Assembly: GCA_023390555.1 (NCBI GenBank)
Contig: JAEWCQ010000046.1
Coordinates: 1-64,000 of the forward strand
DNA length: 64,000 nucleotides
Direction of reading: 5' to 3'
From: Bacillota bacterium
Lineage (GTDB): Bacteria > Bacillota > Clostridia > Lachnospirales > Lachnospiraceae
Below the pieces are notes generated by a model that saw only the letters and a list, made by a program, of their open reading frames with translations, made no database searches and had not been told where the DNA came from. The translations under genes were made by a program, and so were the position numbers. Every line of letters begins with the position of its first letter. Positions within the stretch are counted from its first letter, which is position 1. Below are positions 35,313 to 43,650 of the stretch, piece by piece.

Positions 35313-36716
35313 ATGAAAGCAGTTTTACGGAAATATGTAGGTGACAGAAAGTTCTATAAAATGGTCCTGCTCGTGGCAATACCAATTATGGTACAGAATG
35401 GGATTACGAATTTTGTCAGCCTGCTGGATAATATTATGGTTGGTCAGATCGGAACAGAACAGATGTCTGGTGTTGCGATTGTAAACCAGTTGATGCTTGT
35501 GTATAACATTTGTATTTTTGGCGCGGTTTCCGGTGCAGGAATCTTCGGCGCCCAGTTTTATGGAAAAGGAGATCATGCAGGGGTGCGCAATGCATTCCGC
35601 TTCAAAATTGTTGTCTGCCTGGTTCTTGCAGCGGCTTGGATTCTGTTATTTTTATTTGCCGGAGATGCTTTGATCCGTCTGTTTTTACATAATGGAAGCG
35701 GTGCCGGAGATATTGACGAGACGTTCCGCTATGCGAGGCAGTTTTTACTGGCGGTCATGCCGGGGATGATTCCATTTGCAATTTCACAGACCTATTCAGA
35801 GACACTGCGTGAGACGGGAGAGACGATTCTTCCCATGAAAGCCGGTATTATCGCAGTATTTGTCAATCTGGTCGTAGGGTATGTTCTGATATTCGGTAAA
35901 TTTGGCTTTCCGGAGCTCGGTGTATATGGTGCGGCCATTGCTACCGTGATAGCACGGATCATCGAGTGTCTGGTTGTTGCTGTCCGGACACATAAATGCC
36001 CGGAGAAAAACAAGTTTATTGTGGGGGCATTCCGTGATTTCCGGGTTCCGTGGGTCTTGTCCAAACAGATCATCATTAAGGGGCTTCCGCTCCTTATCAA
36101 TGAGACGCTGTGGTCAGGAGGCATGGCATTTCTTGTGCAATGCTATTCGACAAGAGGACTGGCTGTCGTAGCAGGCCTTAATATCTCCGGAACGTTGTCA
36201 AATCTGTTTAATGTGGTCTTTATTGCAATGGGCAGCGCAATCGCAATTATCGTCGGCCAGCTGCTGGGTGCAGGAAAGATGGAAGAGGCAGTGGATACAG
36301 ACCGGAAGATGATTACCTTTTCTGTCTTCTGCTGTTTGGTAATCGGAGCATGCATGCTGCTGATTGCGCCGTTCTTTCCGCGGATGTACAATACGACAGA
36401 TACCGTGCGTACAATGGCGACTCAGTTTATCATGGTTTCCTCTGTCTGCATGCCGCTTTATGCGTTTATGCACGCCTGCTACTTTACCTTGCGTTCGGGA
36501 GGCAAGACCGTGGTTACATTCCTGTTTGACAGTGTCTATGTGTGGGTCGTTGACATTCCGCTTGCTTTAATCCTGACCCGTTTTACAAACTTGCCGATTT
36601 TTCCGATTTACTTATCCTGTCAGCTGATCGAAATTGTTAAATGTGTGATCGGCTATGTACTTGTCAAAAAAGGTGTGTGGGTCAACAATATGGTAGTCGA
36701 GGATTCCGATTTTTAA
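35313..36716 (+). CDS. MATE family efflux transporter
   Basis: The 467-residue protein has 12 hydrophobic segments and the MATE signature at the start (VAIPIMVQNGITNFVSLLDNIMVGQIG) and its repeat after the middle (KGLPLLINETLWSGGMAFLVQ). MATE proteins export cationic drugs, dyes or metabolites using sodium or proton gradients; the substrate here is not known. It begins 40 bases after rnfD in the same direction with no terminator, so it is probably in the rnfCD transcript. The ATG at 35313 follows AAAGAGG. Confidence 0.93.
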   Translation: MKAVLRKYVGDRKFYKMVLLVAIPIMVQNGITNFVSLLDNIMVGQIGTEQMSGVAIVNQLMLVYNICIFGAVSGAGIFGAQFYGKGDHAGVRNAFRFKIVVCLVLAAAWILLFLFAGDALIRLFLHNGSGAGDIDETFRYARQFLLAVMPGMIPFAISQTYSETLRETGETILPMKAGIIAVFVNLVVGYVLIFGKFGFPELGVYGAAIATVIARIIECLVVAVRTHKCPEKNKFIVGAFRDFRVPWVLSKQIIIKGLPLLINETLWSGGMAFLVQCYSTRGLAVVAGLNISGTLSNLFNVVFIAMGSAIAIIVGQLLGAGKMEEAVDTDRKMITFSVFCCLVIGACMLLIAPFFPRMYNTTDTVRTMATQFIMVSSVCMPLYAFMHACYFTLRSGGKTVVTFLFDSVYVWVVDIPLALILTRFTNLPIFPIYLSCQLIEIVKCVIGYVLVKKGVWVNNMVVEDSDF

Positions 36717-36891
36717 TCGGACGGATTTGGCTTGGCAGAAATGGAAAAATACGATTCTCTTCTGCATAGGATACATCCGACCCGTGAAATGCCAAAACAC
36801 AGGTCAGAAGCCTGCGATAGAAAATAATAATGATTTTTTCGATAAGATATGTTAAAGTATAGAATTAAGGAATGGAGAAGAAAATCAAAAA

Positions 36892-37746
36892 ATGGATGCA
36901 CAGTTGAGAGAGATGTTGAAGCATAAAAAAAGAATCGTAGTGAAAATCGGTTCTTCTTCCTTACAGCATGAAGAAACCGGGAATCTTAATTTTTTAAAAA
37001 TGGAACGGCTGGTACGTGAACTTTGTGACCTGCGCAACCAGGGAATGGATGTTTGTCTGGTAAGCTCCGGAGCAATCGCAGTCGGCCGTCAGTCTATTGG
37101 ATTGACGGAACGCCCGAAGAATATTTCTGTCAAACAGGCATGTGCCGCCGTCGGGCAGGCGCGTCTGATGATGACCTATCAGAAAATGTTTTCGGAGTAT
37201 CACCAGATTGCAGGGCAGGTTCTGATTACCAAAAATACGATGATTAATAATGTTGCAAGAAAAAATGCGCAGAATACATTTGAGGAACTTTTTCAGCTTG
37301 GAATCATTCCGATTGTAAATGAAAATGACACGGTCTCTACGTACGAGATGCAGTTTGGTGATAACGACTCTCTTTCTGCGATTGTTGCCGCACTGGTCAA
37401 TGCCGATCTGCTGATTTTATTATCGGATATTGACGGATTGTATACGGATGATCCGCGTACGAATCCGGACGCAAAGCTGGTAACCTATGTGGATCGGCTG
37501 GATGAGAATTTTATAGATATGGCAAAAGAATCGACCGGAAGTGATGTCGGTACCGGTGGAATGACGACGAAGCTGACAGCTGCAAAAATTGCAACCGTTT
37601 CCGGAGCAGATATGATTATCGCAAATGGAAATGATGTGGGCGTACTTCATCGGATATTTGAAGGGGAATTTGTCGGCACACTGTTTCGGGCGCATAGGAA
37701 TGAAGACTTTTATATTGCAGATTTTATTGAAGAAAGTATGGGTTGA
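36892..37746 (+). CDS. proB: Glutamate 5-kinase
   Basis: The 284-residue protein phosphorylates glutamate in the first step of proline synthesis. It has the amino acid kinase domain with KIGSSSL at the start, LVSSGAIAVG, NENDTVS, LLSDIDGLYTDDPR and GTGGMTTKLTAA. It ends without the C-terminal PUA domain of the E. coli enzyme, like many Firmicute ProB proteins. It heads a proB-DUF896-cyclo-ligase-proA unit. GGAGAAG precedes the start. The 175-base gap upstream has a weak TATAGAAT-type -10 box. Confidence 0.95.
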   Translation: MDAQLREMLKHKKRIVVKIGSSSLQHEETGNLNFLKMERLVRELCDLRNQGMDVCLVSSGAIAVGRQSIGLTERPKNISVKQACAAVGQARLMMTYQKMFSEYHQIAGQVLITKNTMINNVARKNAQNTFEELFQLGIIPIVNENDTVSTYEMQFGDNDSLSAIVAALVNADLLILLSDIDGLYTDDPRTNPDAKLVTYVDRLDENFIDMAKESTGSDVGTGGMTTKLTAAKIATVSGADMIIANGNDVGVLHRIFEGEFVGTLFRAHRNEDFYIADFIEESMG

Positions 37747-37748
37747 TT

Positions 37749-37979
37749 ATGATAGAAGATACCATCAAAAGAATAAATGAATTGTACCATAAATCGCAGA
37801 CACCGGAAGGGCTTACACCGGACGAAAAAGAAGAACAGGCGAAGTTACGCGGGGAATATATTGCATCTGTTCGAAAAAATCTGAAAGGTCAGCTGGATCA
37901 GATCGATGTTCAGAATGAAGACGGCAGCATCGTCAATCTTGGTGAAACGTATGGAAAAAAAGAAAGAACTACGCACTAA
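37749..37979 (+). CDS. DUF896 (YnzC) family protein
   Basis: This 76-residue protein starts with INELYHKSQTPEGLTPDEKEEQ and has RGEYIASVRKNLKGQLDQI, the hallmark of DUF896/YnzC, a short helical hairpin family found across Firmicutes. Its function is not settled; the Bacillus YneF/YnzC relatives have been tied to the SOS-regulated region. It begins two bases after proB and overlaps the next gene by 29 bases. Confidence 0.9.
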   Translation: MIEDTIKRINELYHKSQTPEGLTPDEKEEQAKLRGEYIASVRKNLKGQLDQIDVQNEDGSIVNLGETYGKKERTTH

Positions 37980-38508
37980 GCATAAAACACTGCGGGATGC
38001 GATGACAACGGAGGAAGGTATCCGCCTGTCGGAGGAAATATGTAAGTATATCCTGCTGTCGGAACTCTACCGGAATGCTGATACGGTTTACGCTTATTAT
38101 CCGCTGGGTAAGGAAGTGTCTCTCCGGTTGGTTATGGAAGATTGCCTCCGGATGAATAAGGTTCTGGCATTGCCCAGAGTGAAGGGAAATACCATGGATT
38201 TTTTTCAGATTACTGACATGGGGCAGGTAAAAGAGGGGTGTTTTCATGTGATGGAGCCCGTTACAACGACAAAAGTGCTGCGGAAGCGGGCACTTGTGCT
38301 GACACCCGGTCTTGTATTTGATCAAAACGGGAACCGGATTGGATATGGAAAAGGTTATTACGACAACTATTTTGGCCGTTTTCCCGAATTGACCAGACTG
38401 GGTGTTGCCTTTCAGCATCAGGTGGAAGATGCCTTTTTGTCAGATGAAAATGATATTGCAATGGAGTATCTGGTTACCGAACGCGAAATGATGCTTATAA
38501 ATGCATAA
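37951..38508 (+). CDS. 5-formyltetrahydrofolate cyclo-ligase
   Basis: The 185-residue enzyme turns 5-formyl-THF into 5,10-methenyl-THF with ATP. The family signatures are present: [22 protein letters not shown] and the C-terminal [14 protein letters not shown]. The start ATG at 37951 lies inside the DUF896 gene, in another frame, with a weak GGTGA site, so translation is probably coupled. Length is normal. Confidence 0.93.
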   Translation: MEKKKELRTKHKTLRDAMTTEEGIRLSEEICKYILLSELYRNADTVYAYYPLGKEVSLRLVMEDCLRMNKVLALPRVKGNTMDFFQITDMGQVKEGCFHVMEPVTTTKVLRKRALVLTPGLVFDQNGNRIGYGKGYYDNYFGRFPELTRLGVAFQHQVEDAFLSDENDIAMEYLVTEREMMLINA

Positions 38509-38584
38509 AAAGTCGTATTTGCAGGATATCCTGCATGTGAGACGACAGATAACGGAAGAAATGGAAAGAAAGAGAGGAATCGAT

Positions 38585-39829
38585 ATGGAGTTGCTTGAAA
38601 TCGGAAAGGCTGCGAAAGAAGCAGAAATTGTCATTCGCACGCTGGGTACCACGAAAAAAAATGAATTATTGGAAAAAGCCGCCGAAAATCTGCTGCAGGA
38701 TACGGAGAAACTGCTGGAGGCAAATGCAGCCGATCTACAGGCGGGAAGAGAAAATGGAATGTCACAGGCACTTTTAGACCGTCTCGAGCTGACCGCAGAC
38801 CGGATTGAACAGATGGCCCTTGGCATCAGGCAGGTTGCAGCGCTGGAAGATCCGATTGGAGAATTCCTGTCGATGAAAACGAGACCGAACGGTCTGAAAA
38901 TCGGACAGAAACGTGTTCCGCTTGGTGTGATCGGGATTATCTATGAATCCAGACCAAATGTGACAGCCGATGCTTTCGCCCTCTGCTTTAAGACTGGGAA
39001 TGTCGTAATATTAAAAGGCGGAAGTGATGCATTGCATTCTAATATTGCAATTGTCGAAAGCCTGCGCCGTTCCTTAAGGGAAGAGGGGCTGCCGGAGAAT
39101 TCGATTTGTCTGATTGAAGATACCAGCCGTGAAACGGCTACGCAGTTCATGAAGATGAACGGGTATGTGGATGTCCTGATTCCAAGAGGCGGAGCCGGAC
39201 TGATCCGCGCGGTCGTACAGAATGCAACTGTGCCTGTGATTGAGACAGGAACCGGAAACTGCCATGTTTTTGTGGATGAAAGTGCAGATTTTCAGATGGC
39301 GCTGGATATCATTTTTAACGCTAAAACGCAGCGGATTGGTGTATGCAACGCGTGTGAATCCCTTGTTGTGCATGAGGCAATTGCAAAAGAATTTATGCCA
39401 CTTCTGGCAAAGCGCTTGAAAGAAAAAGACGTGGAGATTCGCGGAGACGAACAGTCTGTAACACTGGCAGAGGGAATCGTTCCGGCGACAGAGGAAGACT
39501 GGGGCACCGAATACCTGGATTATATTATCTCGGTAAAGACGGTTTCCGGTATTGATGAGGCAATCGCGCATATCAACCGTTACAATACGGGACATTCCGA
39601 AGCAATTATTACAGAGAACTATACAAATGCGGAACAATTTTTAAATGAAATTGATGCTGCGGCGGTATATGTCAATGCATCTACCAGATTCACAGACGGT
39701 TTCGAATTCGGGTTTGGTGCGGAAATCGGAATCAGCACACAAAAGCTGCACGCAAGAGGACCGATGGGACTGCTTGCATTGACCAGTACAAAGTATGTAA
39801 TCTATGGGAGCGGACAGATTCGTGGGTAA
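38585..39829 (+). CDS. proA: Gamma-glutamyl phosphate reductase
   Basis: The 414-residue NADPH-dependent enzyme reduces γ-glutamyl phosphate to glutamate semialdehyde, the second step of proline synthesis. It shows the ProA motifs [29 protein letters not shown], the catalytic Cys in [14 protein letters not shown], and [18 protein letters not shown]. The ATG at 38585 has AGAGAGG upstream; the frame is open back to 38501. It is separated from proB by two small genes. Confidence 0.95.
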   Translation: MELLEIGKAAKEAEIVIRTLGTTKKNELLEKAAENLLQDTEKLLEANAADLQAGRENGMSQALLDRLELTADRIEQMALGIRQVAALEDPIGEFLSMKTRPNGLKIGQKRVPLGVIGIIYESRPNVTADAFALCFKTGNVVILKGGSDALHSNIAIVESLRRSLREEGLPENSICLIEDTSRETATQFMKMNGYVDVLIPRGGAGLIRAVVQNATVPVIETGTGNCHVFVDESADFQMALDIIFNAKTQRIGVCNACESLVVHEAIAKEFMPLLAKRLKEKDVEIRGDEQSVTLAEGIVPATEEDWGTEYLDYIISVKTVSGIDEAIAHINRYNTGHSEAIITENYTNAEQFLNEIDAAAVYVNASTRFTDGFEFGFGAEIGISTQKLHARGPMGLLALTSTKYVIYGSGQIRG

Positions 39830-39873
39830 CAGGTGTGCGCAAGAGAGAACAGTTAAAGGATAAGCAGAGATTT

Positions 39874-41337
39874 ATGAGTGAAATAAGTAAAATCGTAACA
39901 AGTGAAGAAATACCGGTAATGGAGCCACAGAGACAATTCTATTATATGGACATTGCCAAACAGTATGTCAGCCGCCTTGCAGAAAAAAAAGGACGTCCGC
40001 TGACCTTCTGCGTGACGACCTTCGGTTGTCAGATGAATGCCCGTGATTCCGAAAAACTCTGCGGAATTTTAGAGGCGGTCGGATATGTGGAAACAGCTTC
40101 GGAGGAAGCGGATTTTGTGATCTACAATACGTGTACCGTTCGCGAAAACGCGAATAACAAAGTCTATGGCAGGCTGGGATATCTGCAGGGCTTTAAAAAG
40201 AAAAATCCGGATATGATAATTGCGCTTTGCGGCTGCATGATGCAGGAACCGAAAGTCGTTGAAAAATTAAAGCAGAGCTACCGGTTTGTCAATCTGGTAT
40301 TCGGGACACATAACATCTATAAATTTGCAGAATTGATTGTAAATACCTTTGCGTCCAGGAAAATGGTGGTCGACATCTGGAAAGACACCGATCAGATCGT
40401 AGAGGAATTGCCGGTAGAGCGGAAATTTTCGTTTAAATCGGGAGTCAATATCATGTTTGGCTGCAACAATTTCTGCAGTTACTGTATCGTTCCCTATGTC
40501 CGCGGACGCGAAAGAAGCCGTAAACCGCAGGATATTGTACAGGAAATCCGAAGTCTGGTGGCAGACGGCGTTGTGGAAATCATGCTGCTTGGGCAGAATG
40601 TGAATTCTTATGGAAAAAACCTGGAAGAACCGGTTACCTTTGCAGAACTTTTGCAGGAAATCGAAAAAATAGAAGGACTGCAGAGGATTCGCTTTATGAC
40701 TTCCCATCCGAAGGATCTGTCGGATGAATTGATTGCGGTCATGAGCCAATCGAAAAAAATCTGCCGTCACCTGCATCTGCCTTTACAGTCCGGGAGTACG
40801 AAGGTTTTAAAAGAGATGAACCGCAGCTACACCAGGGAACAGTATCTGGCACTTGTGGAAAGAATCCGGGCAGCGATGCCGGATATTGCACTTACCACAG
40901 ACATCATCGTCGGATTTCCGGGCGAAACCGAAGCGGATTTTGAAGAGACAATGGATGTGGTTCGTACGGTTGCTTATGACAGCGCATTTACGTTTATTTA
41001 TTCAAAGCGTACGGGAACACCGGCTGCGCAAAAGGAAGATCAGGTTTCGGAAGCAGTGATCAAAGAACGGTTCGACCGGCTGCTAAAAGAAGTACAGCAG
41101 ATTGCGGCGGGGAAAGCAATGCGTTTGACCGGCTGTATACAGCCGGCATTAATTGAAGGGAAAAATGAGCAGGATGGCGCACTTGTAACCGGAAGACTGG
41201 AGAATAATTCCGTCGTACATCTTCCGGGAGATGACAGCATGATCGGTCAGATCATAAATGTGCGCTTAAATGAGTGCAGAGGCTTTTATTATCTGGGTGA
41301 AGCTGTGCCGGAAGGAAAGAGCGAAGAGGATAATTAG
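39874..41337 (+). CDS. miaB: tRNA-2-methylthio-N6-dimethylallyladenosine synthase
   Basis: The 487-residue radical-SAM enzyme adds a methylthio group to i6A37 in tRNA. It has the N-terminal UPF0004 domain with three cluster cysteines (FGCQMNARDSE, NTCTVRENA, CGCMMQEP), the radical SAM motif CNNFCSYCIVPYVRGRERSR and the C-terminal TRAM domain. The N-terminal extension is common in Firmicutes. The ATG at 39874 was preferred, but a GTG at 39835 is in frame and also possible. It belongs to the proA-miaB-ruvAB chain. Confidence 0.95.
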   Translation: MSEISKIVTSEEIPVMEPQRQFYYMDIAKQYVSRLAEKKGRPLTFCVTTFGCQMNARDSEKLCGILEAVGYVETASEEADFVIYNTCTVRENANNKVYGRLGYLQGFKKKNPDMIIALCGCMMQEPKVVEKLKQSYRFVNLVFGTHNIYKFAELIVNTFASRKMVVDIWKDTDQIVEELPVERKFSFKSGVNIMFGCNNFCSYCIVPYVRGRERSRKPQDIVQEIRSLVADGVVEIMLLGQNVNSYGKNLEEPVTFAELLQEIEKIEGLQRIRFMTSHPKDLSDELIAVMSQSKKICRHLHLPLQSGSTKVLKEMNRSYTREQYLALVERIRAAMPDIALTTDIIVGFPGETEADFEETMDVVRTVAYDSAFTFIYSKRTGTPAAQKEDQVSEAVIKERFDRLLKEVQQIAAGKAMRLTGCIQPALIEGKNEQDGALVTGRLENNSVVHLPGDDSMIGQIINVRLNECRGFYYLGEAVPEGKSEEDN

Positions 41338-41338
41338 T

Positions 41339-41956
41339 ATGTATTCGTATATCAAGGGACAACTGGTAGAAATCATAGGAGAAGACTGTATTGTCGTTGA
41401 GAACAGTCAGATCGGATATAACATCTACATTCCGTCACAGATGCTGGAATATCTGCCGGGCATCGGGGAAGATGTGAAAATATATACATACCTCTATGTA
41501 AGAGAAGATGCCTATATTTTGTATGGATTTCTGACGCGGGATGACCTGAATGTTTTTCGTATGCTGATTGGCGTAAGCGGAATCGGCCCCAAAGGAGCAC
41601 TGGCGATTCTGTCTGTGATGTCAACGGATGATTTGCGCTTTGCCGTACTCGGCGATGATGCGAAGGCAATTGCAAAAGCACCGGGTGTCGGAAGTAAGAC
41701 GGCACAGCGGGTTATTATTGAATTGAAAGATAAGTTTAGCCTGCAGGAGGCATTTGAGCAGAAACTGGCCAATACGTCAGAGGCACCCGTCAGGAACGAT
41801 GTAAAGGGAAAGAAAAAGGAAGCGGTGGAGGCTTTGGTATCTCTTGGATATTCCTCTTCTGAGGCATTGAAGGTCCTTGGAGGAATCGAAATAGCTGAGG
41901 ATCGTACGGTAGAAGATATACTGAAGGAAGCCTTAAAGTCCATGGCTTTCATGTAG
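41339..41956 (+). CDS. ruvA: Holliday junction branch migration protein RuvA
   Basis: The 205-residue protein has the three RuvA domains: the OB-fold N-terminus (MYSYIKGQLVEI), two helix-hairpin-helix motifs (LIGVSGIGPKGALAILS and IAKAPGVGSKTAQRVIIELK), and the C-terminal RuvB-binding domain (EAVEALVSLGYSSSEALKV). It binds four-way junctions and loads RuvB. The ATG lies one base after the miaB stop, with AAGAGGA upstream. Confidence 0.97.
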   Translation: MYSYIKGQLVEIIGEDCIVVENSQIGYNIYIPSQMLEYLPGIGEDVKIYTYLYVREDAYILYGFLTRDDLNVFRMLIGVSGIGPKGALAILSVMSTDDLRFAVLGDDAKAIAKAPGVGSKTAQRVIIELKDKFSLQEAFEQKLANTSEAPVRNDVKGKKKEAVEALVSLGYSSSEALKVLGGIEIAEDRTVEDILKEALKSMAFM

Positions 41957-41968
41957 GAGCTGCGGAAT

Positions 41969-42961
41969 ATGGAAAAAAGAGTGATTTCGACACAGGTACA
42001 GGAAGAAGACATAAAAATTGAAAAGAATCTGAGACCGCTGACGCTGGATGAATATATCGGGCAGAAAAAAGCAAAGAATAATCTGCGCGTTTACATTGAG
42101 GCAGCAAAACAGCGGGAAGAAGCACTGGATCATGTGCTTTTTTACGGACCGCCGGGACTTGGAAAGACAACACTGGCCGGGATCATTGCAAACGAAATGG
42201 GTGTACATATGAAAATCACTTCCGGACCTGCGATTGGCAAACCGGGGGAAATGGCAGCTATTCTGAGTAATCTGCAGGAGGGCGATCTGCTTTTTGTGGA
42301 TGAGATTCACCGTCTGAATCGTCAGGTGGAGGAGGTGCTTTACCCGGCAATGGAAGATTATGCTATTGATATTATGATCGGGAAGGGAGCCACCGCGCGT
42401 TCCATCCGACTTGATCTTCCGAAATTTACGCTGGTCGGGGCAACAACAAGGGCTGGGTTGCTTTCTGCACCATTGCGTGACCGGTTTGGAGTTGTACATC
42501 ATCTGGAATTTTATAACGTAACGGAACTAAAGACGATCATCGAACATTCTGCTGCCAAGCTTGGTGTGGAAATCGATGAGGAAGGGGCATCGGAGCTTGC
42601 AAAGCGTTCGAGAGGAACGCCAAGACTTGCAAACCGCCTGTTGAAGCGTGTGCGTGATTTCGCACAGGTACGATATGACGGAAAAATCGATCGGGAGGTC
42701 GCTTCGTTTGCATTGGATTTACTGGAAGTGGATAAACTTGGACTCGATCAAAATGACCGGAATATCCTGCTGACCATTATGGAAAAATTTCAGGGCGGAC
42801 CGGTGGGATTGGATACACTGGCTGCCGCAATCGGAGAAGATTCTGGAACGATCGAGGATGTATATGAACCATATCTCGTGAAGAACGGATTTATCAACCG
42901 GACGCCGAAAGGACGTGTGGCGACGGATCTGGCCTATGAGCATTTTGGAATTGTAAAATAA
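41969..42961 (+). CDS. ruvB: Holliday junction branch migration helicase RuvB
   Basis: The 330-residue AAA+ ATPase drives branch migration with RuvA. It shows [12 protein letters not shown], the Walker [12 protein letters not shown], the Walker [10 protein letters not shown], the sensor [18 protein letters not shown] and the winged-helix C-terminus. AGGAGC precedes the start. A promoter and the zapA gene follow. Confidence 0.97.
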   Translation: MEKRVISTQVQEEDIKIEKNLRPLTLDEYIGQKKAKNNLRVYIEAAKQREEALDHVLFYGPPGLGKTTLAGIIANEMGVHMKITSGPAIGKPGEMAAILSNLQEGDLLFVDEIHRLNRQVEEVLYPAMEDYAIDIMIGKGATARSIRLDLPKFTLVGATTRAGLLSAPLRDRFGVVHHLEFYNVTELKTIIEHSAAKLGVEIDEEGASELAKRSRGTPRLANRLLKRVRDFAQVRYDGKIDREVASFALDLLEVDKLGLDQNDRNILLTIMEKFQGGPVGLDTLAAAIGEDSGTIEDVYEPYLVKNGFINRTPKGRVATDLAYEHFGIVK

Positions 42962-42965
42962 ATAG

Positions 42966-42994
42966 TTGTTTTTCTATAAGAACACCTTTATAAT
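42966..42994 (+). promoter_or_regulatory. Candidate sigma-A promoter of zapA
   Basis: TTGTTT and TATAAT are separated by 17 bases, in the short gap after ruvB. Confidence 0.65.
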
Positions 42995-43050
42995 ATACCA
43001 TATGTAGTTACCCACAGAAATTGAATGTACAGCAGGGAGGATATGTATAC

Positions 43051-43485
43051 ATGTCGGCGAAAACAAATGCTGAAGTCATCATAGGCGGAAAAGTATATAC
43101 ATTGAGTGGTTATGAAAGTGAAGAATATCTTCAAAAAGTAGCGGCTTATATTAATAATAAACGAGGTGAATTTGATGCAATGGAAGAGTGCAGACGGCTT
43201 TCTGCCGATATGAAATCCACCTTGCTGGAACTGAATATTGCGGATGATTATTTTAAGGCCAAAGGTCAGGCGGAGACATTGGAGCAGGATTTGGAAGCCA
43301 AGGAGCAGGAAATCTACAATCTTCGGCATGATCTGATATCGAATCAGATTAAAATGGAAAGTGATGCCAAGGCACTCAAGGAACTGGAAGCTGAGAATAG
43401 AGAATTACTTTTGAACAAAACCAGACTGGAGACTACGTTGGAGGATGCCCTCCTTGGAAAGGTCTCCGGACAGAAAAAAGAGTAA
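43051..43485 (+). CDS. zapA: Cell division protein ZapA
   Basis: The 144-residue protein has the ZapA globular head (AEVIIGGKVYTLSGYESEEY, ALINNK-like AAYINNKRGEF) and a long C-terminal coiled coil (about residues 65-135). ZapA bundles FtsZ filaments in the division ring. The length is greater than the 85-110 residues of most ZapA proteins because of the extended coil, which is seen in other Clostridia. The ATG at 43051 follows GGGAGGA. Confidence 0.9.
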   Translation: MSAKTNAEVIIGGKVYTLSGYESEEYLQKVAAYINNKRGEFDAMEECRRLSADMKSTLLELNIADDYFKAKGQAETLEQDLEAKEQEIYNLRHDLISNQIKMESDAKALKELEAENRELLLNKTRLETTLEDALLGKVSGQKKE

Positions 43486-43489
43486 GTGG

Positions 43490-43519
43490 GGGGACAGAAG
43501 CATCTGTCCCCTTATTATT
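43490..43519 (+). terminator. Probable terminator after zapA
   Basis: GGGGACAG and CTGTCCCC form an 8-base stem around AAGCAT, followed by TTATTATT. The rest of the 165-base gap to the U32 gene shows nothing clear beyond the ribosome binding site. Confidence 0.6.
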
Positions 43520-43650
43520 CGATGGGAATGTTATGACTTTCCAAGCGGATAAAACTGATATACGCAGCTTCGCGTGCAGAACAAAAGCGGTATGGGACTA
43601 CACGTTGGTTCCGCATAAAGTTACAGAAAGCAGGAGGAACAGGGAAACGC

